From Ga0077527 sp964433345 (GTDB taxonomy: Bacteria; Pseudomonadota; Gammaproteobacteria; Burkholderiales; SG8-41), in assembly GCA_964433345.1 (NCBI GenBank), contig CAYSQJ010000001.1:626328-690327 (forward strand): a stretch of DNA of 64,000 bases, read 5' to 3'. Shown piece by piece: positions 34,562 through 43,234 of the stretch (positions are counted from its first letter, which is position 1; every line of letters starts with the position of its first letter). The notes under the pieces are model-generated. The model searched no databases. It worked only from the letters and a program-made list of their open reading frames with translations, and had not been told where the DNA came from. The translations under genes were made by a program, and so were the position numbers.

Positions 34562-35022
34562 TAGCGTTCCGCCGCGGTGTCGCCCGAAGGCAGCGGATCG
34601 CCCACCGGAGGATCGAACTGTGTTTCCGGTTGAGCCAGCGATTTACGATAGTCCTGCCATTGCCGTGACATTTCTCGGCGCTGCTGCGGACTCAGCTTTT
34701 TGAGATTCTTGTACCGCTCCCGGGCCTGTTGACGCTGCTCCGGTGTCAGCGCGGCCCAGTCCTTCATGCGTTTCTGCAGCCGCTGCTGTTCCGCGGGCTT
34801 CATTTTGGGATAGCGATTGGCGATTGCCACCCATCGCTTGCGCTGGGCGGAGTCCATGCTGGTCCAGTCGGCGGCAAGCGGCGACAGAATTTGCTGCTGG
34901 GCCGCAGACAATTCCGTCCAGGCGGGACGGACGGGCTTAGTGCCCTGCTTGGCGGGTTGTGCGGCTGCGGCAGAGAGCGCTATGCATAACCAGACGATCA
35001 GCGCGACTGCCGTTTTAGCCAT
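34561..35022 (-). CDS. Exported DUF3106 protein
   Basis: The 153-aa protein has a signal peptide (MAKTAVALIVWLCIALSAAAA) and repeated Trp/Gln/Arg-rich helical units, for example WTELSAAQQQILSPLAADW, QRKRWVAIANRYPKMKPAEQ and MKDWAALTPEQRQQARERY. This is the DUF3106 pattern. It is probably periplasmic with unknown function; the repeats look like those of stress-associated LTXXQ-type proteins. It overlaps DUF3619 by 25 nt and sits in the sigma-factor operon. Confidence 0.85.
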   Translation of the reverse strand: MAKTAVALIVWLCIALSAAAAQPAKQGTKPVRPAWTELSAAQQQILSPLAADWTSMDSAQRKRWVAIANRYPKMKPAEQQRLQKRMKDWAALTPEQRQQARERYKNLKKLSPQQRREMSRQWQDYRKSLAQPETQFDPPVGDPLPSGDTAAER

Positions 35023-35381
35023 GAATCGAAGCCCTTGTCGAGGTAGGCATCGATGGGCAGATCGTCAGTCAGCAGGCGTGCATCAATGTCAGCCAGTTCG
35101 GTTCCCGGACTGCTGTTGCCCTGCCAGTAGACTATGCCCATCAAACCCAGAAGCAAGACCGCCATCGGCAGCAAGTATCGCGTGCTGGCCGGCCATCCGC
35201 CAGCGCGGCTGGCTATCTGGCTGGCCCAGACCGGCACCCAAGCCGGCGCCCTGCGTGCTCCCGCCAGTGCCTGTTCACGAGCGGCTGTCAGCCGGAGCAG
35301 AGTATTTCTGTCCAGGTCGCGGCTGCCCTGATCAAGCATCCGGGCGATTTTTCGGGCGATTTCGTGTTCCCGGGCATTCAT
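34998..35381 (-). CDS. DUF3619 membrane-anchored protein (possible anti-sigma-like partner)
   Basis: The 127-aa protein has a cytoplasmic N-terminal half (ARKIARMLDQGSRDLDRNTLLRLTAAREQAL), one TM helix (YLLPMAVLLLGLMGIVYW) and a short periplasmic tail ending FDSWLKRQS. It matches DUF3619, which is consistently encoded directly after this sigma factor in betaproteobacteria. The topology is like an anti-sigma factor, but that role is inference. The start overlaps the sigma gene stop by 4 nt. Confidence 0.82.
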   Translation of the reverse strand: MNAREHEIARKIARMLDQGSRDLDRNTLLRLTAAREQALAGARRAPAWVPVWASQIASRAGGWPASTRYLLPMAVLLLGLMGIVYWQGNSSPGTELADIDARLLTDDLPIDAYLDKGFDSWLKRQSR

Positions 35382-35995
35382 AGCTCAATTCCCTGTTTTT
35401 TGAGCAATATCGCCAATGCATGGGTCGCCCGGGAGCAGTGCGTCTTTACGCTGCCCTCCGAACATCCCATGGCCTTTGCGGCTTCAGCGACATCAAGTTC
35501 CTCCCAATAACGCAGCATGAAAGCCTGACGTTGACGCAAGGGTAGGGTCGCTATCGCTTTTTCAATGATATCAAGGATCTGCTTTTGTTCCAGCTGTTCT
35601 GCCGGTCGTCCGGCAATCTTGGAATTCTCCTCGAATTCCATGGTGTCGAGGGGGTCGCTGTCCTCGTCGCTGTCGGCGCCGAACAGGTTGCTCAGAGGCA
35701 TGACCCATGCCGATCGCACTTTCTGGCGCCGAAAAAAATCCCTGATGGCGTTCTGCAGGATGCGCTGGAACAGCATCGGCAGTTCGGCCACAGGCCGGTC
35801 CGCATACTTGTCGGCCAGCTTCATCATGGCTTCCTGGACGATATCGAGCGCGAGGTGATCGTCGCGCACTGAAAATACCGCTTGTTTGAATGCCCGGCGC
35901 TCGACTTCGGCCAGAAAAGTCGTCAGTTCCTTGTTTGTGGCCAGTGGGTTAGCCTTTTTTGGTGCTGGAACTTCGGGAGGGAATATTCCGGCCAA
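35378..35995 (-). CDS. ECF-type RNA polymerase sigma factor (start uncertain)
   Basis: Region 2 is seen in KQAVFSVRDDHLALDIVQEAMMKLADKYADRP and MLFQRILQNAIRDFFRRQKVRSAW. Region 4 is seen in TLPLRQRQAFMLRYWEELDVAEAAKAMGCSEGSVKTH. It should direct RNA polymerase to an unknown stress regulon. No ATG lies near the expected N-terminus. TTG at 35995 gives 205 aa. Alignment with homologues (which begin about ATNKELTTFLAEVERRAFKQ) would fit a CTG at 35944 preceded by AAGG. It is followed without a gap by DUF3619, DUF3106 and RDD genes and diverges from ilvI. Confidence 0.85.
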   Translation of the reverse strand: MAGIFPPEVPAPKKANPLATNKELTTFLAEVERRAFKQAVFSVRDDHLALDIVQEAMMKLADKYADRPVAELPMLFQRILQNAIRDFFRRQKVRSAWVMPLSNLFGADSDEDSDPLDTMEFEENSKIAGRPAEQLEQKQILDIIEKAIATLPLRQRQAFMLRYWEELDVAEAAKAMGCSEGSVKTHCSRATHALAILLKKQGIEL

Positions 35996-36186
35996 GATCC
36001 GGAATTGGCGGCATATTAACAAAATGCCCGCGCGAGGCAAGCGGGTTCTTTCGGGTGCTGGAAACTTTCTATCCTGCTGTTTAAAAGGATATTTGCTTGA
36101 CCGAAGGGGCGCCCCCGGGTAATGTTTCAGGTTTCCTTCTCGCCGGAACCCCGTGCCTGCGCCTCGGTGCAAGCGGGCCCAAAATC

Positions 36187-37884
36187 ATGCAATTGTCGGG
36201 TGCAGAGATCGTTGTGCGTTGTCTTCAGGAAGAGGGCATAGACCATGTCTTCGGATATCCGGGCGGCGCGGTGTTGTTTCTTTATGATGAGCTGTTCAAG
36301 CAGGACAAGGTCAAGCACGTCCTGGTCCGCCATGAACAGGCGGCGGTGCACGCCGCAGACGCCTATGCGCGGTCGACCGAGAAGGTCGGCGTGGCGCTGG
36401 TGACTTCCGGTCCCGGCGTCACCAACGCGATTACCGGCATTGCTACGGCATTCATGGACTCGATTCCGATGGTCATCCTGACCGGGCAGGTGCCGACGCA
36501 CGCCATCGGCGAGGATGCTTTCCAGGAATGCGACACCGTCGGCATAACCCGGCCATGCGTGAAACACAATTTCCTGGTCAAGGACGTCAAGGACTTGGCG
36601 TTGACGATCAAGAAGGCGTTCTACATTGCGTCGACCGGTCGGCCCGGCCCGGTCGTCGTTGACATTCCGAAGGACATCACAACCCACAAGACCGAGTTCG
36701 AATACCCGAAGTCGATCGCGATGCGCTCGTACAACCCCGTGGTCAAGGGGCACGCCGGCCAGATCAAGAAGGCGGTAAAACTGCTGCTCGAGGCAAAGCG
36801 TCCGATGATCTATACCGGCGGTGGCGTGATTCTCGGTAACGCCTCGGCGGAACTTGCGCAACTCGTGAGAATGCTCGGCTTCCCGTGCACCAACACGCTG
36901 ATGGGGCTTGGCGGTTTCCCGTCGACCGATCGTCACTTCCTGGGAATGCTCGGCATGCACGGTACCTACGAAGCCAACATGGCGATGCAGCATTGCGACG
37001 TCCTGCTGGCGGTCGGTGCGCGTTTCGATGACCGCGTCATTGGCAATCCCAAGCATTTCTTCGAGCAGCCGCGGCAGATCGTCCATATCGACATCGACCC
37101 GGCGTCCATATCGAAGCGGGTGAAGGTGGATGTTCCGGTGGTCGGCAACGTCCGTGAAGTGCTGAGGGAACTGGCCCGCCAGCTGGAAGCCGCCCGGGGC
37201 GGGCCCGACAAGGAGGCGTTGAAGGCATGGTGGTCGCAGATCGAGCAGTGGCGTGGCCGCGATTGCCTCAAGTACGATCGCGCCAGCGCGATCATCAAGC
37301 CCCAGTTCGTCATCGAGAAGCTGTACCAGGTGACCAAGGGGGAAGCGTTTGTGACCTCGGATGTCGGCCAGCACCAGATGTGGGCGGCGCAGTTCTACAA
37401 GTTTGACAAGCCCCGCCGCTGGATCAACTCCGGCGGACTGGGCACCATGGGCGTCGGCCTGCCCTATGCAATGGGCGTGCAGATGGCAAATCCCAAGGCG
37501 ACGGTGGCATGCGTCACCGGCGAAGCGTCCATCCAGATGTGCATCCAGGAACTGTCGACCTGCAAGCAGTACCGGTTGCCGCTGAAGCTGGTCAACCTCA
37601 ACAACCGCTACATGGGCATGGTGCGCCAGTGGCAGGAGTTTTTTCACGGTAACCGCTATTCGGAATCGTACATGGACGCATTGCCGGATTTCGTCAGGCT
37701 TGCCGAGGCTTATGGCCATGTCGGCATGCGTATCGAGAAGCCGGCAGACGTCGAGCCGGCGCTGAAAGAGGCGTTTGCCCGCAAGAAGGATCTGGTTTTC
37801 CTGGATTTCATCACCGACCAGACCGAAAACGTGTTCCCGATGGTGCCGGGCGGCAAGGGCCTGTCCGAAATGATCCTGGTCTGA
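36187..37884 (+). CDS. ilvI: Acetolactate synthase large (catalytic) subunit
   Basis: The 565-aa ThDP enzyme makes the first common step to Val, Leu and Ile. The catalytic Glu loop is GYPGGAVLFLYDEL ... VRHEQAAVHAADAYAR; the FAD-binding middle domain has LGMLGMHGTYEANMA; the ThDP-Mg motif is CVTGEASIQMCIQELSTCKQY ... NNRYMGMV. The Gly-Asp-Gly that often starts the ThDP motif is Gly-Glu-Ala here. ATG at 36187 matches the family start (MQLSGAEIVVRCLQEEG); an upstream frame to 36097 is not conserved. ilvH follows 4 bp later. Confidence 0.95.
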   Translation: MQLSGAEIVVRCLQEEGIDHVFGYPGGAVLFLYDELFKQDKVKHVLVRHEQAAVHAADAYARSTEKVGVALVTSGPGVTNAITGIATAFMDSIPMVILTGQVPTHAIGEDAFQECDTVGITRPCVKHNFLVKDVKDLALTIKKAFYIASTGRPGPVVVDIPKDITTHKTEFEYPKSIAMRSYNPVVKGHAGQIKKAVKLLLEAKRPMIYTGGGVILGNASAELAQLVRMLGFPCTNTLMGLGGFPSTDRHFLGMLGMHGTYEANMAMQHCDVLLAVGARFDDRVIGNPKHFFEQPRQIVHIDIDPASISKRVKVDVPVVGNVREVLRELARQLEAARGGPDKEALKAWWSQIEQWRGRDCLKYDRASAIIKPQFVIEKLYQVTKGEAFVTSDVGQHQMWAAQFYKFDKPRRWINSGGLGTMGVGLPYAMGVQMANPKATVACVTGEASIQMCIQELSTCKQYRLPLKLVNLNNRYMGMVRQWQEFFHGNRYSESYMDALPDFVRLAEAYGHVGMRIEKPADVEPALKEAFARKKDLVFLDFITDQTENVFPMVPGGKGLSEMILV

Positions 37885-37888
37885 TCCC

Positions 37889-38380
37889 ATGCGACATATC
37901 ATTTCAGTTTTGCTGGAAAACGAGGCGGGTGCACTGTCCCGTGTGGCCGGCCTGTTCTCGGCGCGCGGCTACAACATCGAATCGCTGACCGTGGCACCCA
38001 CTGAGGACGAAACCCTTTCCCGGATGACCATAGTCACTTCCGGTTCCGACGAGATCATCGAGCAGATCAACAAGCAGCTGAACAAGCTGGTCGACGTGGT
38101 CAAGGTGGTTGACCTGTCGGAAGGCGAACACATCGAGCGCGAGCTGATGCTGGTCAAGGTGCGTGCCGTGGGCAAGGACCGTGAGGAGATGAAGCGGATG
38201 GCCGATATCTTCCGCGGACGCATCATTGATGTCACGGACAAGGACTACACCATTGAACTTACCGGACCGGGTTCGAAGCTGGACGCCTTTCTGAAAGCCA
38301 TAGACCAGTCGGCGATCCTGGAAACAGTTCGCACCGGGGCCTCCGGCATTGGTCGCGGCGACCGCATCTTGAAAGCCTGA
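37889..38380 (+). CDS. ilvH: Acetolactate synthase small (regulatory) subunit
   Basis: The 163-aa protein has an N-terminal ACT domain (MRHIISVLLENEAGALSRVAGLFSARGYNIESL) that binds valine for feedback inhibition and a C-terminal ALS_ss_C domain ending RTGASGIGRGDRILKA. It activates the catalytic subunit encoded just upstream. Normal length and complete. Confidence 0.96.
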   Translation: MRHIISVLLENEAGALSRVAGLFSARGYNIESLTVAPTEDETLSRMTIVTSGSDEIIEQINKQLNKLVDVVKVVDLSEGEHIERELMLVKVRAVGKDREEMKRMADIFRGRIIDVTDKDYTIELTGPGSKLDAFLKAIDQSAILETVRTGASGIGRGDRILKA

Positions 38381-38457
38381 GGAGCCGGCAGGGGCCTGTG
38401 CCGGATGCGGCCCCCGCCTGCAAAGACCAACCGTTTACGTTCTATACAGAGGAAGAC

Positions 38458-39474
38458 ATGAAGATTTATTACGACAAGGATGCAGACCTTTCGCTGATCA
38501 AGCGCAAGCAGGTCGCGATCATCGGCTACGGATCACAGGGCCACGCCCACGCCAACAACCTGAAGGAATCCGGAGTCAAGGTGACCGTCGGCCTGCGCAA
38601 GGACGGCGCGTCCTGGAACAAGGCCAAGAAAGCCGGCATCGCTGTCAAGGAAGTGGGCGATGCCGTCAAGGGCGCCGACCTGGTGATGATCCTGTTGCCG
38701 GACGAACATCATGCCGATGTTTACCGCGACGAGATCGAGCCCAATCTCAAAAAGGGCGCGACGCTGGCCTTTGCCCATGGTTTCAACGTGCATTTCAAAC
38801 AGGTCGAGCCGCGTGCTGACCTCGACGTGATCATGATTGCCCCGAAGGGTCCCGGTCACCTGGTGCGTTCGACCTACACCCAGGGTGGCGGCGTGCCGGC
38901 GCTGATCGCCGTGGCGCAGAATCCGAGCAAGAAGGCCCGCGACATCGCGCTTTCCTACGCCGCCGCCATCGGAGCGGCACGTGCCGGCGTGATCGAGACC
39001 ACCTTCCGCGAGGAATGCGAAACCGATCTTTTCGGCGAGCAGGTCGTTCTTTGCGGCGGCCTGGCGGCGCTGATCCAGGCCGGCTTCGAGACGCTGGTTG
39101 ACGCCGGCTATGCTCCGGAGATGGCCTATTTCGAGTGCCTGCACGAGGTCAAGCTGATCGTCGACCTGATCTATGAGGGCGGTATCGCCAACATGCGCTA
39201 CTCGGTGTCGAACACCGCCGAATACGGCGACTTCACGCGTGGTCCGCGCATTGTCACCGACGAGACCCGTGCTGAAATGCGCCGCATCCTCGCCGAGATC
39301 CAGACCGGCCAGTTCGCCAAGGAGTTCATCCTCGAGAACAAGGCAGGCGCGCCCACCCTGAAGGCGCTGCGCCGCATCGGCCAGGCGCACCAGGTGGAGA
39401 CCGTCGGCGCCAAGCTGCGCGACATGATGCCCTGGATCAAGAAGAACCGCCTGGTAGACCAGTCCAAGAACTGA
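38458..39474 (+). CDS. ilvC: Ketol-acid reductoisomerase (class I)
   Basis: The 338-aa enzyme converts acetolactate to dihydroxy-isovalerate with NADPH and Mg2+. The NADPH loop IIGYGSQGHAHANNLKESG is present, as are the acidic Mg ligands in FREECETDLFGEQVVLCGG and FECLHEVKLIVDLIYEGG. The length is that of the short (class I) form. ATG at 38458 follows GAGGAAG at 5 nt spacing. The gene is third in ilvI-ilvH-ilvC. Confidence 0.97.
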   Translation: MKIYYDKDADLSLIKRKQVAIIGYGSQGHAHANNLKESGVKVTVGLRKDGASWNKAKKAGIAVKEVGDAVKGADLVMILLPDEHHADVYRDEIEPNLKKGATLAFAHGFNVHFKQVEPRADLDVIMIAPKGPGHLVRSTYTQGGGVPALIAVAQNPSKKARDIALSYAAAIGAARAGVIETTFREECETDLFGEQVVLCGGLAALIQAGFETLVDAGYAPEMAYFECLHEVKLIVDLIYEGGIANMRYSVSNTAEYGDFTRGPRIVTDETRAEMRRILAEIQTGQFAKEFILENKAGAPTLKALRRIGQAHQVETVGAKLRDMMPWIKKNRLVDQSKN

Positions 39475-39493
39475 TTCCGGCGCGGGGGCGGGT

Positions 39494-39540
39494 CCGCGCG
39501 CGAGGGCGAACTGCTCTCCCGCGCGGCCGCCCCTGTTCTT
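39494..39540 (+). terminator. Candidate terminator after ilvC
   Basis: CCGCGCGCGAGGG (39494-39506) can pair imperfectly with CTCCCGCGCGG (39516-39526), followed by a T-rich stretch (TGTTCTTTGTTG). It lies between ilvC and psd and could end or attenuate the ilv transcript. Confidence 0.45.
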
Positions 39541-39561
39541 TGTTGCGGTTAAACTGCGCAG

Positions 39562-40206
39562 ATGAAACCCTATCCCCATCCGATCATCGCCCGCGAGGGC
39601 TGGCCTTTCATCGCGATTGCAGTGGTCCTTGCTGCCGGTATCCAGGCCTTTGCCGGATTCGCCTGGGCGGCATTCCCGTGGCTGATCGTGCTGTTCATGA
39701 TCCAGTTTTTCCGCGATCCGGCCCGTTCCATTCCCTCCGAACCGGGCGCAGTGCTGTCTCCCGCCGACGGCCGCATTGTTTCCGTGGAGAAAGTGCGAGA
39801 TCCCTACCTCGAGCGCGATGCGCTGAAAATCAGCGTATTCATGAATGTCTTCAATGCCCACTCGAACCGCAGCCCGGTTGACGGCATTGTGGAGAAAACC
39901 TGGTATTTCCCGGGCAGGTTTCTGAACGCCGACCTCGACAAGGCCTCGGCCGAAAATGAGCGTGCGGTGATTTACCTGCGCACTGCCGAAGGCCGTGACG
40001 TCACCTGTGTGCAGGTTGCGGGACTGATCGCGCGGCGCATCCTGTGTTACGCCAGGGAAGGGCAGGCACTGGCACGCGGGGACCGCTTCGGGTTCATACG
40101 CTTCGGCTCGCGCGTCGATGTTTACCTGCCGCCGGCGTCGCTGCCGAAGGTCAGCGTCGGTGACAAGGTGTATGCGACCGAAACCGTGCTGGCGATGCTG
40201 GACTGA
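39562..40206 (+). CDS. psd: Phosphatidylserine decarboxylase proenzyme
   Basis: The 214-aa protein is the short PSD-A type. An N-terminal membrane anchor (WPFIAIAVVLAAGIQAFAGFAWAAFPWLIVLF) precedes SPADGRIVSVEKV and VFMNVFNAHSNRSPVDG. The self-cleavage site is Gly-Ser in RFGSRVDVYLPP, which yields the pyruvoyl alpha chain. It makes phosphatidylethanolamine from phosphatidylserine at the inner membrane. pssA, the preceding step, is 33 bp downstream. Confidence 0.95.
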   Translation: MKPYPHPIIAREGWPFIAIAVVLAAGIQAFAGFAWAAFPWLIVLFMIQFFRDPARSIPSEPGAVLSPADGRIVSVEKVRDPYLERDALKISVFMNVFNAHSNRSPVDGIVEKTWYFPGRFLNADLDKASAENERAVIYLRTAEGRDVTCVQVAGLIARRILCYAREGQALARGDRFGFIRFGSRVDVYLPPASLPKVSVGDKVYATETVLAMLD

Positions 40207-40239
40207 CGCGGCAACGGCGACTGGTTTAAGATTGCGGCC

Positions 40240-41058
40240 ATGGCCGAACTCAAGGAACACAAGCAGTTCATCAAGTCGCGGTTTGCCCGCCGCGGCATCT
40301 ATTGGCTGCCGAATATGTTCACGATCGCCGCACTGTTCGCCGGCTTTTACGCGATCGTGCAGGCTGTCGGCGGGCGCTTTGAACATGCTGCGATAGCGAT
40401 CTTCGTGGCGCTGGTCCTCGATGGCCTCGACGGCCGCGTGGCCCGGCTGACTCACACCCAAAGCGCTTTCGGCGCCGAACTCGACAGCCTGTCGGACATG
40501 GTTTCTTTCGGCGTGGCGCCGGCGCTGGTGGTCTACGTATGGGCATTGAAGGATTTCGCGGCGATGCAAACCGTACCGCTGCTTGGCCCCTGGCTGTCGA
40601 CAAAACTGGGATGGATTGCGGCGTTCGTCTATTGCGCTTGCGCGGCATTGCGACTTGCCCGGTTCAACACCAATATTGATGTGGTCGACAAACGCTTCTT
40701 CCAGGGGCTGCCCAGTCCCGCGGCTGCAGCCCTGGTTGCCGGACTGGTGCTGGCGATGACCGAGTACCAGGTGAAGGGCGTGGAAGTGAAGTGGCTGGCC
40801 TGGGGGCTGACGCTGGTCGCCGGACTGACGATGGTCAGCAACCTGCGGTTCTACAGCGGCAAGGACATCAACCTGCGCAAGAGCGTGCCGTTTTCGGTCG
40901 TGGTTGCGATCGCGCTGGGTTTCGTGTTGCTGATTTCCTTTGCCAACACGCTGCCGGAACTGCTGTTCACGCTGTTTGCGCTCTATGGCTTGTCCGGATA
41001 TGCGCTGTGGGTTTACGACAGATTCCGCCGGAAAGCGCCGGCGGAACCTTCGGAGTGA
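40240..41058 (+). CDS. pssA: CDP-diacylglycerol-serine O-phosphatidyltransferase
   Basis: The 272-aa integral membrane enzyme has the CDP-alcohol phosphotransferase motif D-G-x2-A-R-x8-G-x3-D-x3-D, seen from LDGLDGRVARL to FGAELDSLSD. About eight TM segments follow. It makes phosphatidylserine, which the upstream Psd decarboxylates. It ends 43 bp before the leucine-rich leader ORF. Confidence 0.95.
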   Translation: MAELKEHKQFIKSRFARRGIYWLPNMFTIAALFAGFYAIVQAVGGRFEHAAIAIFVALVLDGLDGRVARLTHTQSAFGAELDSLSDMVSFGVAPALVVYVWALKDFAAMQTVPLLGPWLSTKLGWIAAFVYCACAALRLARFNTNIDVVDKRFFQGLPSPAAAALVAGLVLAMTEYQVKGVEVKWLAWGLTLVAGLTMVSNLRFYSGKDINLRKSVPFSVVVAIALGFVLLISFANTLPELLFTLFALYGLSGYALWVYDRFRRKAPAEPSE

Positions 41059-41063
41059 AGGTC

Positions 41064-41092
41064 TTGCGACTCCCGGGAAAAGCCGATATATT
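41064..41092 (+). promoter_or_regulatory. Predicted sigma70 promoter before the leuA leader
   Basis: -35 TTGCGA (41064-41069), 17-nt spacer, -10 TATATT (41087-41092). The expected transcription start is near 41099, only a few bases before the leader ATG at 41102, so the leader mRNA would be nearly leaderless. Confidence 0.55.
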
Positions 41093-41101
41093 TGTTCCAT
41101 C

Positions 41102-41185
41102 ATGAGTTCCCCGCAGACCCTCAAGCTGTTCCCCCTCGCCGTGCTCGCACCGGCTGGTCTGCTGCTGCGCGGCCGCGCGCGCTAA
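41102..41185 (+). CDS. Candidate leucine-rich leader peptide of leuA
   Basis: The 27-aa ORF contains seven leucines, including a run LLL followed by RGRAR and stop. E. coli LeuL likewise has a leucine run followed by LRGRR, which makes attenuation of leuA by leucyl-tRNA supply the likely role. It lies between a good promoter and leuA, with a strong hairpin 33 nt after its stop. The ORF has no other recognisable domain. The evidence is composition and position, not homology search. Confidence 0.55.
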   Translation: MSSPQTLKLFPLAVLAPAGLLLRGRAR

Positions 41186-41217
41186 CCAAACTCCCATTTC
41201 AAGTTGCAGTATCCAGT

Positions 41218-41239
41218 CCGGCGCCGGTATCGGCGCCGG
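41218..41239 (+). terminator. Attenuator-like hairpin in the leuA leader
   Basis: CCGGCGCCG (41218-41226) and CGGCGCCGG (41231-41239) form a perfect 9-bp GC stem with a GTAT loop between the leader ORF and leuA. No U-run follows directly, so it may work through Rho, by masking, or as part of an alternative fold. Confidence 0.45.
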
Positions 41240-41298
41240 GAACCCTGATTCAAGGTCGTGCGCCCACAGCGCAGGCTACAGACAATGAGGTATCCGTT

Positions 41299-42840
41299 AT
41301 GGCCAAGGAAAAACTGATCATATTCGACACCACGATGCGTGACGGCGAGCAGAGTCCGGGCGCGTCAATGACCAAGGACGACAAGCTGCGCATCGCCCGC
41401 CAGCTCGAACGCATGCGCGTCGACGTTATCGAGGCTGGTTTCCCCGCGGCAAGCGACGGCGACTTCGAGTCGGTGCAGGCGGTAGCCCGTGCCATCAAGG
41501 ACAGCACGATCTGCGGGCTCGCACGCGCGAACGAGAAGGACATCCGGCGCTGTGGAGACGCGGTGCGGGTTGCGGCGCAGCCGCGAATCCATACCTTCAT
41601 CGCAACTTCTCCGATCCACATGGAGAAGAAGCTGCGCATGGAGCCGTCCCAGGTCATTGACCAGGCGGTGCGCGCGATCAAGTGGGCGCGCGAGTACACG
41701 GATAACGTGGAGTTCTCCCCGGAGGACGCCGGACGCTCGGACCTTGATTTTCTCTGCCGCATCCTCGAGCAGGTGATCAAGGCTGGCGCGAGGACCATCA
41801 ACGTGCCGGATACCGTCGGCTACACGCTGCCCGACCAGTTCGGAAGCCTGATCAGGAATCTCCGCGAGCGCATTCCCAACTCCGACCAGGCCATCTGGTC
41901 CGTGCATTGCCACAATGACCTGGGTCTTGCTGTCGCAAACTCGCTTGCGGCCGTGCAGAACGGGGCGCGCCAGGTCGAGTGCACGATCAACGGGCTTGGC
42001 GAGAGGGCGGGGAACGCTTCGCTGGAGGAAATCGTCATGGCGGTGCGCACGCGCCAGGACGTTTTCGACTGTGATACCAACATTGATGCCACTCAGATCG
42101 TGCCGGCATCGAAGCTGGTTTCCGGCATCACCGGCTACCCGGTGCAGCCGAACAAGGCGATCGTCGGCGCAAATGCCTTCGCCCACGAGTCGGGCATCCA
42201 TCAGGATGGCGTGCTGAAACACCGCGAGACTTACGAGATCATGAGCGCCGAATCGGTGGGCTGGACCAACAACCGCCTGACTCTCGGCAAGCTCTCGGGG
42301 CGAAACGCGTTCAAGACGCGATTGCACGAAATCGGCGTCGAACTCGATTCGGAAGAGGCGCTCAACGCCGCATTCAAGCGCTTCAAGGAACTGGCCGACA
42401 AGAAGCGCGAGATATTCGACGAGGACCTGCATGCGCTGATCACCGAGGAAAACCTCGAGCATCTCGAAAACGAGCGCTACAACCTGGTGTCGCTGACTGC
42501 GCACTCCGAAACCGGCGAGCAGCCCTACGCCCGCCTCATCATGTCGGACAGCGGCAAGGAGCGTCCTTCCGAGGCCCAGGGCAGCGGACCGGTCGATGCG
42601 GCGTTCAAGGCGATTGAGGCGCTGGTGCACAGCGGCGCAGAGCTGTTGCTGTATTCAGTCAACGCCATCACTACCGGCACTGACGCGCAGGGCGAGGTGA
42701 CCGTGCGTCTGTCGAAGGACGGGCGCATCGTCAATGGCCAGGGCGCGGATACCGATATCGTGGTGGCTTCCGCCAAGGCCTACATCAACGCACTGAACAG
42801 GCTTTTTGCCGGAGCCGAGCGGCTGAACCCGCAGCTCTGA
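41299..42840 (+). CDS. leuA: 2-isopropylmalate synthase
   Basis: The 513-aa enzyme condenses acetyl-CoA with 2-ketoisovalerate, the committing step to leucine. The catalytic domain has FDTTMRDGEQSPGASM, the metal ligands HCHNDLGLAVANSL, and NGLGERAGNASLEE. The C-terminal LeuA regulatory domain (from about residue 385) binds leucine for feedback inhibition. The start ATG at 41299 is placed by homology. It lies 113 bp after the leader peptide. Confidence 0.97.
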   Translation: MAKEKLIIFDTTMRDGEQSPGASMTKDDKLRIARQLERMRVDVIEAGFPAASDGDFESVQAVARAIKDSTICGLARANEKDIRRCGDAVRVAAQPRIHTFIATSPIHMEKKLRMEPSQVIDQAVRAIKWAREYTDNVEFSPEDAGRSDLDFLCRILEQVIKAGARTINVPDTVGYTLPDQFGSLIRNLRERIPNSDQAIWSVHCHNDLGLAVANSLAAVQNGARQVECTINGLGERAGNASLEEIVMAVRTRQDVFDCDTNIDATQIVPASKLVSGITGYPVQPNKAIVGANAFAHESGIHQDGVLKHRETYEIMSAESVGWTNNRLTLGKLSGRNAFKTRLHEIGVELDSEEALNAAFKRFKELADKKREIFDEDLHALITEENLEHLENERYNLVSLTAHSETGEQPYARLIMSDSGKERPSEAQGSGPVDAAFKAIEALVHSGAELLLYSVNAITTGTDAQGEVTVRLSKDGRIVNGQGADTDIVVASAKAYINALNRLFAGAERLNPQL

Positions 42841-42851
42841 TCACCGGTGGC

Positions 42852-42879
42852 GATCGCGGCGGCACTGCATGCCGCGATC
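42852..42879. terminator. Convergent-gene terminator hairpin
   Basis: GATCGCGGC (42852-42860) pairs perfectly with GCCGCGATC (42871-42879) around a 10-nt loop, between the ends of leuA (plus) and the DUF2069 gene (minus). It could terminate both. No strong U-run is seen. Confidence 0.5.
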
Positions 42880-43234
42880 AGCCGGCTTTCCGCCCCGCGC
42901 GCAGATGGGCAATGGCCGCGCCGAAGAAGGCGAGAGACAGCGCGATTTCCAGCAGCGCGATTCGCGCGCTCGTTCCGCCGTCAGACCACCCGCGGACCAC
43001 GCCCTCCATGAAGTAGGCGAGGATCAGCATGGTCGAGACACGGTAGGTGTAGGCGTTTCCGCGTGCGATTCCCGGCAGTATCCAGAGCAGGGGCAAGACT
43101 TTCAGCGCGAGCCAGGAGCCGCCCGGACGCAGCGGTGCGAGCCAAAGCTCCCAGGCAAGGCAGAGCAGCATCAGCGCAAGGAGCAGCAGGGTCGCGGCCT
43201 TGCGCCAGCTGCGGCCGGCCGGCGCCGCATTCAT
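42878..43234 (-). CDS. DUF2069 membrane protein
   Basis: The 118-aa protein has four hydrophobic helices (ATLLLLALMLLCLAWELWL; LALKVLPLLWILPGIARG; STMLILAYFMEGVVRGW; IALLEIALSLAFFGAAI). The motif LKVLPLLWILPGI...G-x-x-Y-T is typical of DUF2069, usually encoded next to wrbA in proteobacteria. Function unknown. The start overlaps the wrbA-like stop. Confidence 0.85.
   Translation of the reverse strand: MNAAPAGRSWRKAATLLLLALMLLCLAWELWLAPLRPGGSWLALKVLPLLWILPGIARGNAYTYRVSTMLILAYFMEGVVRGWSDGGTSARIALLEIALSLAFFGAAIAHLRAGRKAG

Noticed and set aside
38533..41124. 863-codon minus-strand ORF opposite ilvC, psd and pssA
   Set aside because: Spans several conserved genes on the plus strand and has no motif; a shadow ORF.
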